Origin: Sequoia sempervirens
Taxonomy: Eukaryota; Streptophyta; Pinopsida; Cupressales; Cupressaceae
Assembly: GCA_007258455.2 (NCBI GenBank)
Contig: VDFB02193867.1
Coordinates: forward strand, 563,783,291-563,847,290
Length of the DNA: 64,000 nt
Direction of reading: 5' to 3'
Under the pieces are notes generated by a model. That model ran no database searches. It was not told where the DNA came from and saw only the letters and a program-made list of their open reading frames with translations. The position numbers and the translations under genes are program-made. Each line of letters starts with the position of its first letter. The stretch's first letter is position 1. Positions 21,268 to 34,400 of the stretch are shown here, one piece after another.

Positions 21268-23850
21268 TTTGGCCCCTACATAACCTGACGATGGTCCACT
21301 AGCATTAAGCTTCTTGGTTGTTTCCCTAAAATCTATAGGAGCAGTATGGCTTTTTGGCATAGTCCCAAATTTATAATAGAAACCTCTGAAATCTTGCTAT
21401 CTTTCATAACTGAGTTTCTCTGTATCTTTATTAACATTTGTAGCTCGACAGGGATAAAGTGGAGACATTAAAATTGGAGGTCAAAATGTTATTGGCAACC
21501 ATAATTCGAACCTCTTCTGAAGACCAAACTACATGTACCTCTTTGTCCTTCCAAGGGCTACTTCAAAATTCAGGGGGCTATGTGGCTCAAATTTCTTGAG
21601 CCCAACAGTCAATTTCTCTCATCTCTTTTCAATTCTAGAAGAGGCAAGCTTCCAGAACATATACGGTTGGCTTTTGAATTCCTCATACACTTGCTTTCTG
21701 ATATAAAATATTTTTACTCTTTCTGCTTCATTGTTGAACCCATATGCAATAGTGAGCCAGGTTTTTAGCATTGCATAGGGATCTGTGCTTTCTGATCGCA
21801 ATGGTAAGGGCTCATCACTTTCAACTTCTTCATAGGCTTCCAATTGTCTACCATAATTGGTTTCATTGGCTGCCCATGACATAAGTGACCTTAAATGGAT
21901 GTCACCAATGTACAGAAGTGGATTCCACTCTATTTCAGAGGGAATTATCAATCCATGCAAATAGAATTCACATAAAGAATTCTTTAGCCATTTAGGAGCC
22001 ACTTGGTATACATCATAAAATTCTTTGGCTGTATGAATGACAAGATCTAAATTCCTTGAAACCCTCATTAATTGGAACCAAAGAAACTATTCCTTTAGGC
22101 AAATGGCATGGACTCTAGGCAGTGGTCTACACTCTACAATCTTACCAGTTATTTTCATCATTTCATCCATTTTCTTTTTCATCTCCTTGATTTCCTGTTT
22201 CTACCTCTCAATTTCTCTTTTCAGTTTCTTCTTCTCTTCCTCCCAAAGACTTTGTTGAATTTCAGTCTTGGCTAGGTGGTGGAAACTCAAGGTTTGGAAT
22301 GTGACCGGCCAACATGTGGTCCTAAGGTATTCCAAAAATTCAATAAAAATGTCTTTTTTGTAGACAACCATGGCTTGACAAGTTGCAAGGAGTAATGAAG
22401 CTTCATTGGCCACTTCCAATTGTTTAGGTTGTTCATCCTCTTGCTACAGGTTGAATTCATATTATTGTGTAGGAGGAGATTGTACTTTCTCTGAATTTTC
22501 CTTGTTGCTTCAGCCAAGTCATCAAGACTTGGCATTCCCCTTTCATTACTATCATATTGTGCGTCATCAATTTCCATTGGTTCATTGTGCATTTCCTTAG
22601 GAACAACAGGTGAGCTATGTGAAACATCCCTAGGTACATTCTAAGAATCATCATGGCTGTATTCTTTAGACTCCTCTAAAATTATTATAACTTTAGGTTG
22701 GATAGATGTTGAGGTGACTTTACATTGTTTCCTTGCTGAAACTCTTTTTGGAAATGTGGCAGCTGCAAGAGGCACTCTCATTGCTTTCCTCTTCCTAACT
22801 TTCCTAGAGGGTTCAAACTCAATAGAAGAGGATGATAGAGAAACTGTAGTGTCAACAAGTGTTGCTGCAGGAGGAACTGCTATAGGAGGAACTGCTATAG
22901 GAGAAGGTGCTGCAGGAGAGGGACACTGTTGTCTTTGAGCATGAGGGTTAGACTCTGGGGTTTGTTCTGCCCTAGATGACTCTCCTACCTTCATTTTTCA
23001 TTTTTCTCTTCTACTAGTAGACCCAGTTTGTACTCTGGTAGAGGGTTCTGATGTGGAGGCCACAGGAATAGATGTTGCAGGGGAAGGTGTTGTAGGGATT
23101 GCTCTAGGTGGCTCTGGAAGTTGCAGACCCTTTTGGGCAACAAATTCTTGCCAAGAAAGGGGTGACACATCCCTAAGGGAATGCTCTATCAAAATTTTAA
23201 TGAGGGCATGATGGGAAATTGAATCCCTTCCCCTCTGGGTTTCATGGGCACTTTGTTTTAATAGATTTGACAAAAAATTTGGGACATTAATAGCTAACCC
23301 ACGTCTCATATGGCTCAATAACTTAAAATGGTAAGAATGTAAATAAGAGAAGCGTCCCTCACAAGTTAAATACATGATTATGAATGTAGCATACTTTGAA
23401 TATGGAAAGGGCAATGGCACTCATTTGTAGCCTTGTTTAGAGACCTCTAAAGGTCCATCAGTTGGTACTATAAATTCTGCCCTAGCAGAAACAACATTTG
23501 AAGAAATTTTCCCCTATTGCAGGAAGCCCGGTTACTTTAGCAATTTTCTCTTCTATTATAGCCACTATCAGACCCCATATTGAAGCTTCCCCTTCTAAAA
23601 GAATTCTTAAAAATTCACCAGCAACTTCCTCATTGAAAGAATCTAACCTCAGAAAATAGTTTAGCCAACCATAATTACTTAATGCCTGCATTGTTTGAGG
23701 ATTTTGTATTAAGAGTTCATGAGCTACAAACCATTTTTGAAAATTCAAAAGAAAACTCTTCTGCTCTGCTTCTTTTTGCTTCTTTCTATTTCTTTCTGTC
23801 CTGCCATCACTTTTCTCTTCTTTTCCAAGAACGACTTGAAAGATAATTGC
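21265..23850 (-). pseudogene. Element B extra ORF (3' of integrase)
   Basis: About 850 codons in several frames. Upstream helical basic stretch (NRKKQKEAEQK), then NFQKWFVAHELL, GEFLRILLEGEASIWG, KVTGLPAIGENF, then a conserved patch FIIMYLTCEGRFSYLHSYHF ... ISHHALIKILIEH. After that come Pro/Ser/Thr-rich stretches, a basic patch (KVRKRKAMR), helical segments and a C-terminus that stops on the LTR. The patch matches the LINE extra ORF at 47380-47580 position by position (I-x-Y-(L/I)-T-x-x-G-x-F and YHF). I suspect the plant Transposase_32-type family. There is no membrane segment, so it does not look like an envelope protein. Interruptions include TGA and TAG codons and frameshifts. Confidence 0.7.
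21268..21279 (-). promoter_or_regulatory. Polypurine-tract-like end of element B
   Basis: On the - strand GTAGGGGCCAAA lies directly before the LTR start TGATGAGC. It is coding at the same time: it encodes the last residues of the extra ORF, whose TGA stop is the first three bases of the LTR. Confidence 0.6.
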
Positions 23851-24329
23851 ATGTAATGATTATTAGGAACTACTCATATCAAGCAGTTAATATTGTTTAA
23901 GATAAAACATGTAGCCATATTTGGAAAGTACAAGAAGAAATAAAAATATCTTATTAGTTGTGACAGCGACATAAGAAAAGGTTTGAAATGGATTATCCCA
24001 CCCCCTACTTAAAAGTTCACATGTGTCCACACATGGGTGAAAGGATAGGCGAAGCATGGGTGATAAAGACTGATATGTACATAGTAGTTGTTGAATAAAT
24101 GAAATAAATAAATAATGTGATTAAGAGAAGATATCGTGTACCTTTCAATTAATGCTCGTACGTGCTGGGAAAAATCACAGCGCACCATGAAATGATGGCT
24201 AGAATAGAAATCATGAATGATGTGGAAGAAAAGAGAATGAATGGCGGTGATGGATGGAAAATGGAGAACGTGGTGTCATTGAAAAGGAAACCTTTATTAT
24301 GTGCATGCAACGTGGAATTTAAAGAGATG

Positions 24330-25743
24330 TTGTAGGAGAAAGACCGAAGCCTTTCGCTACAGGAAGATTGGTGGCTGTATTTGAAACAAACTGTTGCAGA
24401 AACTCATCTTTAGATGCTGGCTTATGATACAACTGAAGGCAGTGCCCATTAACCAGTAGCTTGAATCAAACTGGATCTATTTTAGCCAACTGCACTGAGC
24501 CATTATTAAATACATGTTCTATTTCATAAGGACCAAGCTAGCATGTGTTTAGTTTACCTTGATTTTCTTTGTATCTGGAGTCATAGAGTAGTACCCAGTC
24601 ACCGGTAGAGAATTTCTTAGTTTGAATATGATTGTCATGCCATTTCTTTCTTTTTTGTTGGACAGTTTCAGTATGGTATAGGGCAGCTTTCCTTATCTCA
24701 TCCAATGCATTCAGCTGCAGGAGGCATTCCTTTTGAGCCTCAAAAATATCAATGTTAAGCTGGAGAGAAGTCCCTAAAGTCTTATGCTCAAACTCAATTG
24801 GCAACATAGTTGTCTTACCATAGAGTAACTCAAAAGGAGTAAACCCTGTACTTATTTTAGGAAGGTGGCTGCTCCAATCTTTCTTGTGTAATTGGATTGT
24901 CTTTGTAAGGATTGCCTTAATTTCTTTGTTAGTAACCTCTACCTAGCCATTGGCTTGAGGGTGATAGGGGCTAGAATTTCTGTGCCTGATCTTATAATCA
25001 TTCATCAATGCAGTGATTAAATTGGAGGTAAACTGAGCTCCTTGATTAGTAACAAGTTCCCTTGGGACTCCAAACCGAATAAAATTTTTCTCATACAAGA
25101 AATCAACAACTTTATTGTCACGGGCATGTGTCATTGCTTTCACTTCCAGCCACTTGGTTACATGTAATTGGTACACACCAAAATGTATGATTTTCCACTG
25201 GATGGAGGATCAATAGGCCCAACAAAATCCATGCCCCACTTGTCAAAGGGATTGACTACCACTTGAGGATTTAGGGGCATTTCATTAGACCTTGTTGGTC
25301 TCCCCATGCGTTGACATGTCACATTTCTTGGTGTAGGTTGCAGCATCTTTGTGTAGTGTGGGCCAATAGTATCCTTTGTTAAGAACTTTCATAGCTATTC
25401 TCTTGGCTGCAAAGTGTCCACCACAGGGCTCATCATGACAGGAAAACAAAATTTCATAGGTCTCATCCTCCCTAACACATCTTCTCATGACTTGGTTAGG
25501 TCCTGTATAAAATAAACAATCTACAATCCATGAAAAGTTAAAAATTTTCTCAACTAACAATTTCCTTTCCTTTAGTGAGAAGTGAGCTGGGATCTTGTTT
25601 TTTGCTAAATAATTTGCAATATCTACATACAATAGAGTTTGAGAAGTAATAGAAAACAGATGTTCATCAGAGAAACTATCATCAATTACCTCAGGAGTGT
25701 CAGGTGTAGGTGTTTGAAGTCTTGACAAGAAATCAACCACCAC
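24330..25743 (-). pseudogene. Element B integrase
   Basis: DDE integrase that would insert the cDNA. The zinc-binding HHCC region is present (HDEPCGGHFAAKRIAMK, YYWPTLHKDA, KKCDM followed in another frame by CQR). The core has WGMDFVGPIDPP (first Asp), then LVTNQGAQFTSN, where the second catalytic Asp has become Asn, and YHPQANG followed by a stop and VE, the Glu region. The C-terminal part has FELLYGKTTMLPIEFEHKT and DWVLLYDSRYKENQGKL. Frameshift near 25300 and TAG codons. Not functional. Confidence 0.92.
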
Positions 25744-26230
25744 ATTAACTTAGCTTGGCTTATCAATAACTATGATATCAAATTCCTACAACAATAGGAG
25801 CCATCTTGCTAATCTGCTAGATATGGAAAGCTTATTCATGAGGTACCTTATTGCTACATGATCTATATGAACAAATATTTGGTAACCGGTGACATAATGT
25901 CAAAATTTGTTCAGGGCATACACAACTGCTAGCAATTCTTTCTCTGTGACAGTATAGTTTAATTAAGCGCCTTGAAATTTTTTGCAAATGAAATATATGG
26001 CATGCTTAATGGAATTCTCTTTCTGTCCTAAAACTACCCCTATGGCATAATCAAAAGCATTTGTGTGTATATGAAAAGGAAGATTCCACTTCGGTCTTTG
26101 AAGAATAGGTGCCTGAGTAAGTAAGTTCTTAAGCTATAGGAAAGATTTGTCATAGGCCTTAGTCCAGGTTTAAACTTAGAATCCTTAGTCAATAAATCAT
26201 ATATAGTGGACTGGCTATTTTTTTGAAATC
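25744..26230 (-). pseudogene. Element B RNase H domain
   Basis: RNase H of the gypsy Pol, directly after the RT. Visible blocks: HTNAFDYAIGVVLGQ (the catalytic Asp of the usual TDAS is now Asn), TVTEKELLAVVYALNKF with the catalytic Glu, IDHVAIRYLMNKL, and VDFLSRL. Several stops, mainly TAG. Confidence 0.85.
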
Positions 26231-27060
26231 TTTGATAAATCTTCTATAATATCCAGCATTTCCTAGGAAACTTCTAACATCCTTTTGTTTTGTAGGTGTT
26301 GGAAAAGTTAGAATAACTTCTATTTTTGTAGAATCAACCTAAATTCCTACTTGGGAGACATGATGGCCTAAAACAATTCTCTCTTGCATCATCATGAAGA
26401 ATTTCTCACTATTCAATGATAAATTCTGCTCCTAACATCTTTTCAACACTTTTTCCAAATTGGCTAATGCTTCTTCATAAGTAACTTCATAAGTAGTGAA
26501 GTCATCCACGTAGATTTCCATAGAATCATGAGAAATGTCAACAAAAATACTAATCACTGCCCTTTGAAATGTTGCAGGTGCATTACACAGCCCAAAAGGT
26601 AAGACAGAGTAGGCAAAAGTACCCCATGGACTGGTAAAAGTTGTTTTGTCTTGATCTTCAGGGGCGATTGTAATTTGATTATAGCCACTATATCCATCCA
26701 AAAAGGAGAAATACTTTTTCCCAGACAATGAGTGTATTACTTGGTCAACAAATAGCAGTGGAAAATGATCCTTTTTAGTTTCTTTGTTCAACTCCCTGTA
26801 GTATATACAAACTCTCTATTTTCCACCTTTTTTAGGGACAATCACCAATGGAGACACCCATTGACTGTCTAAAATGGGGTAGATAAAACCAACATCAAGC
26901 AATTTCTGAAGCTCTGTTTTAATTATTTCCCTGAGTGTTGGGTTTATCCTTCTTTGAGGCTGCCTAAGAGGTAAACAATCTTCCTTAATGTAGATCCTAT
27001 GAGTACAAAGTTGAGGATCTATTCCCTTCATATCCCCATAGTCCTATGCAAAAGCTCTGT
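26231..27060 (-). pseudogene. Element B reverse transcriptase
   Basis: Gypsy-type RT. Blocks in order: KTELQKLLDVGFIYPI, WVSPLVIVPKKGGK, then after a stop RELNKETKKDHFPL, FSFLDGYSGYNQI (first Asp), FGLCNAPATFQRAV, and MEIYVDDF with the YVDD catalytic pair. After a further stop come FLGNAGYYRRFIKDF-like residues that lead to RNase H. The catalytic motifs are intact while nonsense codons are present. Confidence 0.93.
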
Positions 27061-27599
27061 ATTATTATTGCAACATTGTAACTAGTACAGCTTGATGAGA
27101 TTGAGGCAGCTTATTATTGATATTCAGACAGCGGCCTGAAGAAACTTCTACTTGCTTGATAAGATCATTCATGGAGGCTGCTAATAAAAGTGGTGTCTGT
27201 ATTTCATATGGAAGTAAATTATGATAAACTGCAAGAGATTTAGGTGACAGGTTCTCTAAATTTAGTTACTGTAAGAAACACTATTAAAGACAACTATCTG
27301 CAACAGATGGGCTACTCAGACCAGGGTTGGACTACAAAATATGTAAAAGTAGGTCATCCTCACTCTAAAGTTGTGAAAATGGATTAGTTTGTAGCATCAT
27401 TAGTTGAGCCAGTGAATTGACTTCTTTAGTTTCCTCTCCTAAATCTAGCCAAATTGGTTGAGACAAGTCTGGCTGAGGCTGAGTAGGTGGATATAAAGCT
27501 AATTTCTTTCTTGATTGACCATTAGAAATTGTTATGTCTCCTGGACGACATCCTATAAAAGCATTAGTCGTAGCTAACCATGGTCTACCTAGGATAATA

Positions 27600-28118
27600 G
27601 GATATCTCTCAAATTTGTCTTAGTGGACAATATGGGAAGTCTGCTGGGTATGCACAAGACTTAAGGATGACAATAACATCTTCTACCATTCCTTCAAGCT
27701 TTACTGTGGAACTATCAACAAGTTGTAAGACGGTATGTGTAGACTGAATGTTTAAGATATTCAAATACTCCATTGTATTCTTGGTCATTACATTGATGGC
27801 TGCACCAAGGTCAATCAAAACATTATTTACTATTTGGCCATTAATATTTATTTGTACCATAGGACTCCTAGGGTTAGTATATTTTGGAATGACTACCTTC
27901 CCTAACATAATATCTGCCAACTATCCTAGAACATGGATAGTTTGGGGATCCTTTTTCTTTCTTCCTGGTTTCTTTAAACAGGCCTCCTTAATGGCTTTTC
28001 CATAAATTGGGACATCTCTAATGGCTTGAAAAAGAGGAATTTGAATGTGTACATTCTTTAACTGATCCAAAATATCAAAGGTAAGCTTTTCCATAGACTT
28101 TGATGTAGTAATTTGCAA
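27600..28118 (-). pseudogene. Element B aspartic protease
   Basis: Retropepsin of the gypsy Pol. The active site reads VLIDLGAAINVM, where the family has D-S/T-G; Ser-to-Leu fits a single C-to-T change at TCG. Flanking strands VQININGQIVNN and VLQLVDSSTVKLEG agree with plant gypsy proteases. It precedes the RT by about 550 bases of linker (27061-27600) that has no clear domain. Confidence 0.82.
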
Positions 28119-29868
28119 TTTCTAAGGAAAAGGCAGTTTGGCCCAACACTGTAGGATAGGATCCTTAGAGACAGTATCTAATACATGTATATGTTTTGCA
28201 GGATCAGTAGGTTGCTTAGAGGTAGAGTTTGAAATCTCTGTAATTATAGGTGGCTATGGAGCAGGAAGTGTGGTTCCAGATCTGAGATGGATATCATGAA
28301 TATTCAGGGCATAAGCTGGATACTGAATGGCCTCTACAAAATACATAGGTTGTGGTTGATGCTGCTTATTATTAGGATTTGACAATGGTTGAGCAGGCAT
28401 AGGGGTTTGTTTTGGAGGGCCAGTATTTGTTGTAGGTGTTGCAGGAGGTGGCATGAGGACCTGAGGTTGTGGCTACTAAAGCTGTAGGGAGGTAGGGGAT
28501 TGATTCTACCATTGCTATGGACTTCTCCATTAAGGATTCTATTGCCAGTTACCTTGGGGTGGAGTCCATTGTCCTTGTGGCTGCTGCTAACCTCGTTGAG
28601 GAGATTGCCATTGAGGACTCTGATAGATAGGCCAATGTGATTGAGGAGTATTCCAAGGTGGTGATGGGCCATATGTAGGTTGCCACTAGTTATTGTAATT
28701 AGAATAAGGATTACCAAAAGTCAAAGGATCTTGAGGTATACCTTGTCTTTGAGCCCATGGTCACCTTTGTGCGACAAAGAATACTTGGTCATCATCACTC
28801 TCTACCATCTTAAAGTCAATAGGTAATTGCTTAGCCTCCATGTTAGCCACCATCTTACATCTGCAATCTCGTTTCTTCTGTCTACAATGTGGACAAAACT
28901 CAACCAAGATTGCTTCAACCTCCTCATGTTTCTTCTGAGCTTGCATAGTATCCAACTATGTAGCCATGTTGTTTATGATATCTTGCTTGAAATTAGATAG
29001 AAAATTTGTAATCTCCATCTGTGAAAATCCATTAATAGAAGACTTTCCCACTGTGGTTTGATGACCTCTACCCTTCTTAACAATTGCTCGAGAGAAGTTG
29101 AGACATATTTTCTTGATATCATCTCAAGGTAGGTGGGTTATATCACCTCCTCCCATCAGGTCCAAGGTATCTATACATGTATCAGTGATTCCTCTTAGGA
29201 AAATTAGTTTTTGAGACTCTTCGTTGAGAGTATGGTCTGAATTCTTTTTCAGTAAAAAAAAGAATCTTGAGATATAGTCTTCCAGACTTTCATCCTCCTT
29301 TTGTTGAATTTTGAATATATCATCTCCCTTACTACCACTCTTACAATATTCCTTGTATTTATCAAGAAATTTTGTTTGCATGACTACCCAACTATCAACA
29401 ACACCTCTTCCCAAACTCATGAACCATCTAAGAGCTTCTTCCTTCAAAGTAGAAGGAAACAACCTCAACCTGTGAGCATTTGAAGTGTAATCATAGCTAA
29501 GACAGAGGATGTCAAACTCGAACAAGAAAGTGTTTGGGTCCTCTGTAACTAGTCTATAGAACTTGGGGAGTAATGAAGAAGGAATATTTTTAAGGTTATC
29601 ATCATCTTGCTGAGCAACAATGGGAAACTCAAAAGCAGGAGGTTGAATTTTGTGCCATATTTTCTTGATGGAGTATCAGAGCAAATGGATTTTCTTCAGG
29701 TTCTTCATCAGCTAGGTCAAATGGTAATTCAACAAACAGATTTTCAGCAAATCGATTGATATCCTGGTCTTCTTCTTCCTCAAATAGATTATAAGCTGGT
29801 TCAGGATTGTTATCAATGAATGGAAGGTTAGGGAGGAATCTTCCTAGAGCGTCTCTTCTTCTATGCAT
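28119..29868 (-). pseudogene. Element B gag
   Basis: Athila-type Gag. Starts MHRRRDALGRFLPNLP 124 bases inside the 5' LTR. The capsid-like domain is clear at 29525-29124 (FPSTLKEEALRWFMSLGRG, FLDKYKEYCKSG, ESLEDYISRFFFLL), then the Cys-rich CPHCRQKKRDCRC (about 28880) and a Gln/Pro/Trp-rich tail. Interrupted by stops at about 29640, 29122, 28960 and 28750, several of them TAG in place of Gln or Trp codons. Confidence 0.9.
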
Positions 29869-29970
29869 GCAATAGAATGAATGGTGAATTGAAGGAATTT
29901 TTAAATGCTTGAATAACAGACTAAACTACTACTAACAATGACTTATGACAAGTTCTTAGCTTGACACCAT

Positions 29971-29987
29971 CCCCGGCAATGGCGCCA
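29971..29987 (-). promoter_or_regulatory. Primer-binding site of element B, tRNA-Asp type
   Basis: On the - strand TGGCGCCATTGCCGGGG, one base from the common plant site TGGCGCCGTTGCCGGGG. It lies four bases inside the 5' LTR and fixes the - orientation. The difference is a CpG-type transition. Confidence 0.93.
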
Positions 29988-29991
29988 AAAA

Positions 29992-31293
29992 TGGTCGCAC
30001 CCACAAAAGGATATAAAAGTAACAAAAAATCCTAACCTAGGAATTGGACATTCCAGGAGGTAACTAACATCTTCTTATGGTCGTTCATTTACTTTGTCAA
30101 ACTAGGGAACATATACTTGAAATGGAGTAGCACTATATGCGCACTAAGAACCAGTTTCAGTCACAATTTACCAAAAATAAATGCGTGAAAGGAATTCTAC
30201 TTATGCTATAGGAATGTAATGTGAAGCCTTCTAAACTTAATCAAAGCAGAAACCATAACAACTATAACTGAGAAAAAAACTATGAACTAGCCTTATGCTA
30301 TAGGAACAAACACAGGGATGGATTCCTGATGCTATAGGAACAATATAAGACTGAGTTAATGCACCAAAAATTTAAGAACGAAATCTAACTTATGATCAAC
30401 AGAAAATAACTAACTAACTAACTAACTATAGATACTTACTAAGTGGTCCCCCTTAGCAAGCATCAACTAATTATGGTAGAATTGAACTTAAAACTTCATC
30501 AGCTTTTATTCATAAACTCAGAATGATATACATTGTTCTGCTCATATGAAAACTAACACAAAACTCTATCTCTTATCATAGTACTGATTATTACATACTC
30601 TGCTTCTTATTATCATACTAACTTTTATATGATATCCTTTCTATGCTCGTTATGCTTGCTCACTCACGCAGGAGGAACACTTATTTAAAATAGAAGAACA
30701 ACTAACTACCTAACTCTAATAGAGAAAGACATGGACATAAATGAATCCTGAAACTAAGGAACAAACTTCTCATAAATGAAAACATATTCATTCAACACGA
30801 TCCAAAGAATTTAGCATTCCACTCTTTCTAGATTAATGATCATTTAAGTTTCTTCCCAACGACCCAGACAGAGAGTCTTCGCTAGAACAACTTCCTCGAC
30901 ATCATGCAAGAATGGACTTTACTGCAGGGTCGATATCCGCTATGCTTGACTCATTCATGCTCCCTTTAAAAACCTATGATGCACAAGGCGATAGAGGTGA
31001 AAGAAAGCATGTGTGGCAACAATACGATCCATTCATTAATCACATATTAAATCTATCCCATTATTCAAAAACCATATACATTATATTAGTCATTTGGGAA
31101 GCCAAACAGGGTAATTAATAAGACACATGGAGATGTTAGGCTGCAGGAATGTAGGAATGTATTGCTATAGGACACTACCCATTTTAGATAAAAAGTCTTT
31201 AATAAAAGAGTTAAAACATCCATTAGCAGTAAAAGTAGAGATATTAAAAGTACATCATGATACTCAAATTATGAGCATATCCTAAGCTCATCA
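29992..31293 (-). mobile_element. Element B 5' LTR
   Basis: Partner of 19968-21267. Read on the - strand it starts TGATGAGC and ends GGGTGCGACCA beside the primer site. An A/T-rich TATTTTAAATAAG near 30670 is a possible TATA region on the - strand. Confidence 0.95.
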
Positions 31294-31463
31294 AGGATTT
31301 GAGAGTTTGGTTGGTTTAGATTGCTCATGATGCATGGATCAAGTTTATATTCAATGTTCTTCTTGTGTTGAGGTCTAGTTTGGACCGTAAAATAAGGATT
31401 AACTGTCAAGAATGTGGGAGGTGAACCTCTAATTCTTTGGGTTGATCCAAAATCTAGGTACAA
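31294..31463 (-). pseudogene. H: Asn/Gln-rich ORF, 5' part
   Basis: Starts MYLDFGSTQRIRGSP at 31463 and runs to the 5' LTR of element B, after which only LTR sequence follows. The reading frame resumes at 19967 on the far side of B. The upstream sequence (31464 onward) has no recognisable promoter. Confidence 0.55.
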
Positions 31464-34400
31464 AAAATAAAGTCTAATTTTTTAAGGATCAAAAGGATGG
31501 TGATAATATATGAAAAATGGATGATTGGTGAATGATTGGAACTCTTAGGAAACCTTGAAGAGGATACTAAACTTTAGGACTTGGATTGATGTTTTGATTT
31601 GATTTGGGACTCGTTTGATTTGACTTGGATAGCGAACTCTAAGAGGTTGGATGTTGTCCTCTAAGAGTAAATTTCTCCATAAGATGCTAATTTGACTAAG
31701 TGTGTAAAGAAGGATTCATCTAGACACACCTAACCAAACAAGATGGTCTTGATTTTATTTGATTTTGGATTCTAGATAGTGAACTCAAAAACTGGACAAG
31801 ATGTTGGATGTTATCAAGGGATATACTTGTTCACAAGGATTGATAATTTTACTAAATATGAGGAGAAGGATTCATCTACACACATCTAATCAAACAAAAT
31901 GATTTTGATTTGATTCAAATGATTTTCCCAAAGTTTAGCATGAGGAAATTTTTCAAGATTTCCAAGAATTATTTATGAGGTGATTTTGATTTTGATGTTT
32001 GGGAGATGGATGAAAGTTTTGATTTTGATCCTAAGAGACTTAGAGATACTTTGTTTACTAGACCAAGATATTGAAGAACACACTTTTCTCTAAGAGTAGT
32101 TCAAAACCAAAAGACCAATGTTTGCTCGAAAGACGATAAAAAGATAAACAAACACATGTGTGGGGTTCAATTTGAGTTAATCTTGATTAATGACTTACTT
32201 TTACCACAAACACACTTCTTTCTTAGTTTTCAAACTGAATGTCTATGTCTCAATTCCTTTTCATTCCACAAGGTCCATTATGTGAAAATCAAGGTTTCAA
32301 AGCATAGTTTCCTAATGTTGACTTTAGTAGGAGCAAATTTGAGATGAAATCCAAATGCCTAGAAACCTCTAAGGATATGAATCCCAAGGGAAGCAAGGGC
32401 ATGCAAATTCATTCAATGATATTTGCTTCTCCTAAAGGGTTTGAAATTTGAATGATTTGTTTAATGTTTGTCTCAATCTTTTGGATCCAAACATTGAGTT
32501 TTTGAATTGACTCACAAGCAATATAAGATCCTAGCTCAATTGGTACATTTTTCTTGGTGGGCTTGCCTCATGCCCTTCATAGTAGAAGAGATGATTTTAT
32601 ATGCAACCAAGGAAAAATATAAAGTTATGTTAAAAATAAAGTCTTAACCTGTATATTTGAACCGAGATTGGACATGGCAAGTAACTTCTTGGAATCTAAG
32701 TTCCAATGCACCACTTTGATAAACTCATTGGATGGACTGGATGGCTACTACAAACAAGGTTCTTAATGAAAACAAACTGTGAACACCAAAACCAACACTC
32801 ACCTGCTTGGCCACTTAAGGCATGGGATTAGGTGCAGTCTGTTGTTGGCACGGATTGGTGCTAATTTCTCATGATTTCACACCCTTTGATATAGCCCATC
32901 AGTAAACATGCTTGGAAGAACTTGCCTATGAGTTTCCTATTGCAAGGTGTTTCTCATAGTAAGCCCTCTCTTAAAGGTGACTCAAAGCAATAAAATGCAT
33001 TTTGATTGTTTCTCTTGCACCCCAGATTGTACAAAGCGCAAGGAGAGAGGATACACACTCAAAATGCACTAAAGACAAGATCACACAATTCAAACACTTG
33101 TTCATTTTAGCCTCAAAGCAATGATGAGTTTGTTTTAAAGCACCAAACTTGAGTGTGAAGTTTGTTTGTTTGTTCAATTTTAACCAAATCCAAAAGCTAG
33201 TGAGTTTTTAGAGTTCAATTTTAGCCCAACTTTGAAAAAAATAATCAATGATTAATTTTAAATCCAAATTGAAAGTGAGTTGTCGTAAAGTAGAAAGCGA
33301 GAGCAACAAATGGATGTTTCAAGTTATTGCAATAAGCATTAAAAAATGCTTTTCTCAAGTTTAAGTTCAATTCTCCAACTTGAATGTGTTTGATATTTTG
33401 ATTCTTATGTGAGAGAGACCACCATTGTTTCCTTATGCAAACTGCAAACAAAAATCCATATGTTAGAGCTATATACCATTAGATTTCAAAACCACTAAAG
33501 AAAGAATGATAACCAAATGAATGACAAGAAACCCCCTTTTTGTTTAACTCTAGGAAAGAGTGTGACGTTACACATTCACATTCATTAGCCTTAAGCATGG
33601 TATGCTAAGTCTAGTTGGATAATGAAGCTACAATTATGATCAAATCTAATGCCAAAGTACTTGTATTGGTTATTCAATGCATGCAATAAAATTCAAATAA
33701 ATAGCCTTAGAAGTCAACTATGAGATTTTAACACTCAAAAAGGAATAATGGCATTTACTTCCGCTCCAAAGATGACCTACATACCAAACAATAAATCAGA
33801 TCACAAAGCACATAGTTGATGTCAAAAGATTATGTGTAATGATCAGTATCAAAAAAAAGAACACATTGAATCAGACCTTTGCAGGCCACATTAAATACCA
33901 CATTCATATTAATCTTAATGCTTTATCTGATCTTTGACTTGGGCACATTAATCGTTAATGGATCACTTGCACTTTTGAAATGGTTAGAACTTCTTCATGT
34001 CTTTACCCACGCAACCCATTCATTAATGATAAAAATAGGAGTATTAATGATAGAAACAATGATCACAAGTGGCTATATAAATATATGTTAAAAGAAGAAC
34101 CTTGAGAATAGTGAATGCCTGTAGATGCGTGTAGCAATACAAATAATCTAAAAAAACATTCATATGAAAAACCATATTCAAATTGAGATCTACTTCCAGC
34201 ATTAGAAATTTATTGTGCTCGACCTACTATAGGAGACGTTTACTCTATCAAATATAGTAAGATAGCCACTCAATCAAATTTAATAAGCCAATCAGTTCCT
34301 TTACAAATCCAGGCTTCCTCCTATCACATACATGTCAGACACTTTTAGTGAAGACAAATAGGCATTGCATCATTAAGTGGAGGTATTTGTCATGGCAGAT

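Larger units (their letters stand above)
19968..31293 (-). mobile_element. Element B: Athila-like Ty3/gypsy retrotransposon, complete structure
   Basis: Two LTRs (1,300 and 1,302 bp, both TGGTCGCACCC to GCTCATCA on the + strand), flanked by near-identical 5-bp repeats (AGGCT 19963-19967, AGGAT 31294-31298). On the - strand the order is 5' LTR, tRNA-Asp-type primer site, gag, protease, RT, RNase H, integrase, extra ORF, polypurine tract, 3' LTR. The Asp-type primer site plus a 3' extra ORF fit the Athila lineage. By eye the LTRs differ at roughly 8 per cent over the first 250 bases, and all ORFs carry stops, so the insertion is old and inactive. Confidence 0.92.

Noticed and set aside
21265..23850. 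Envelope-like gene making element B an endogenous retrovirus-like Athila
   Set aside because: I see no signal peptide or membrane segment; the conserved patch matches the LINE extra ORF instead.
32971..33451. Small ORFs on the - strand as genes
   Set aside because: Short, low-complexity, no start context or domain, and located in AT-rich sequence with open frames expected by chance.
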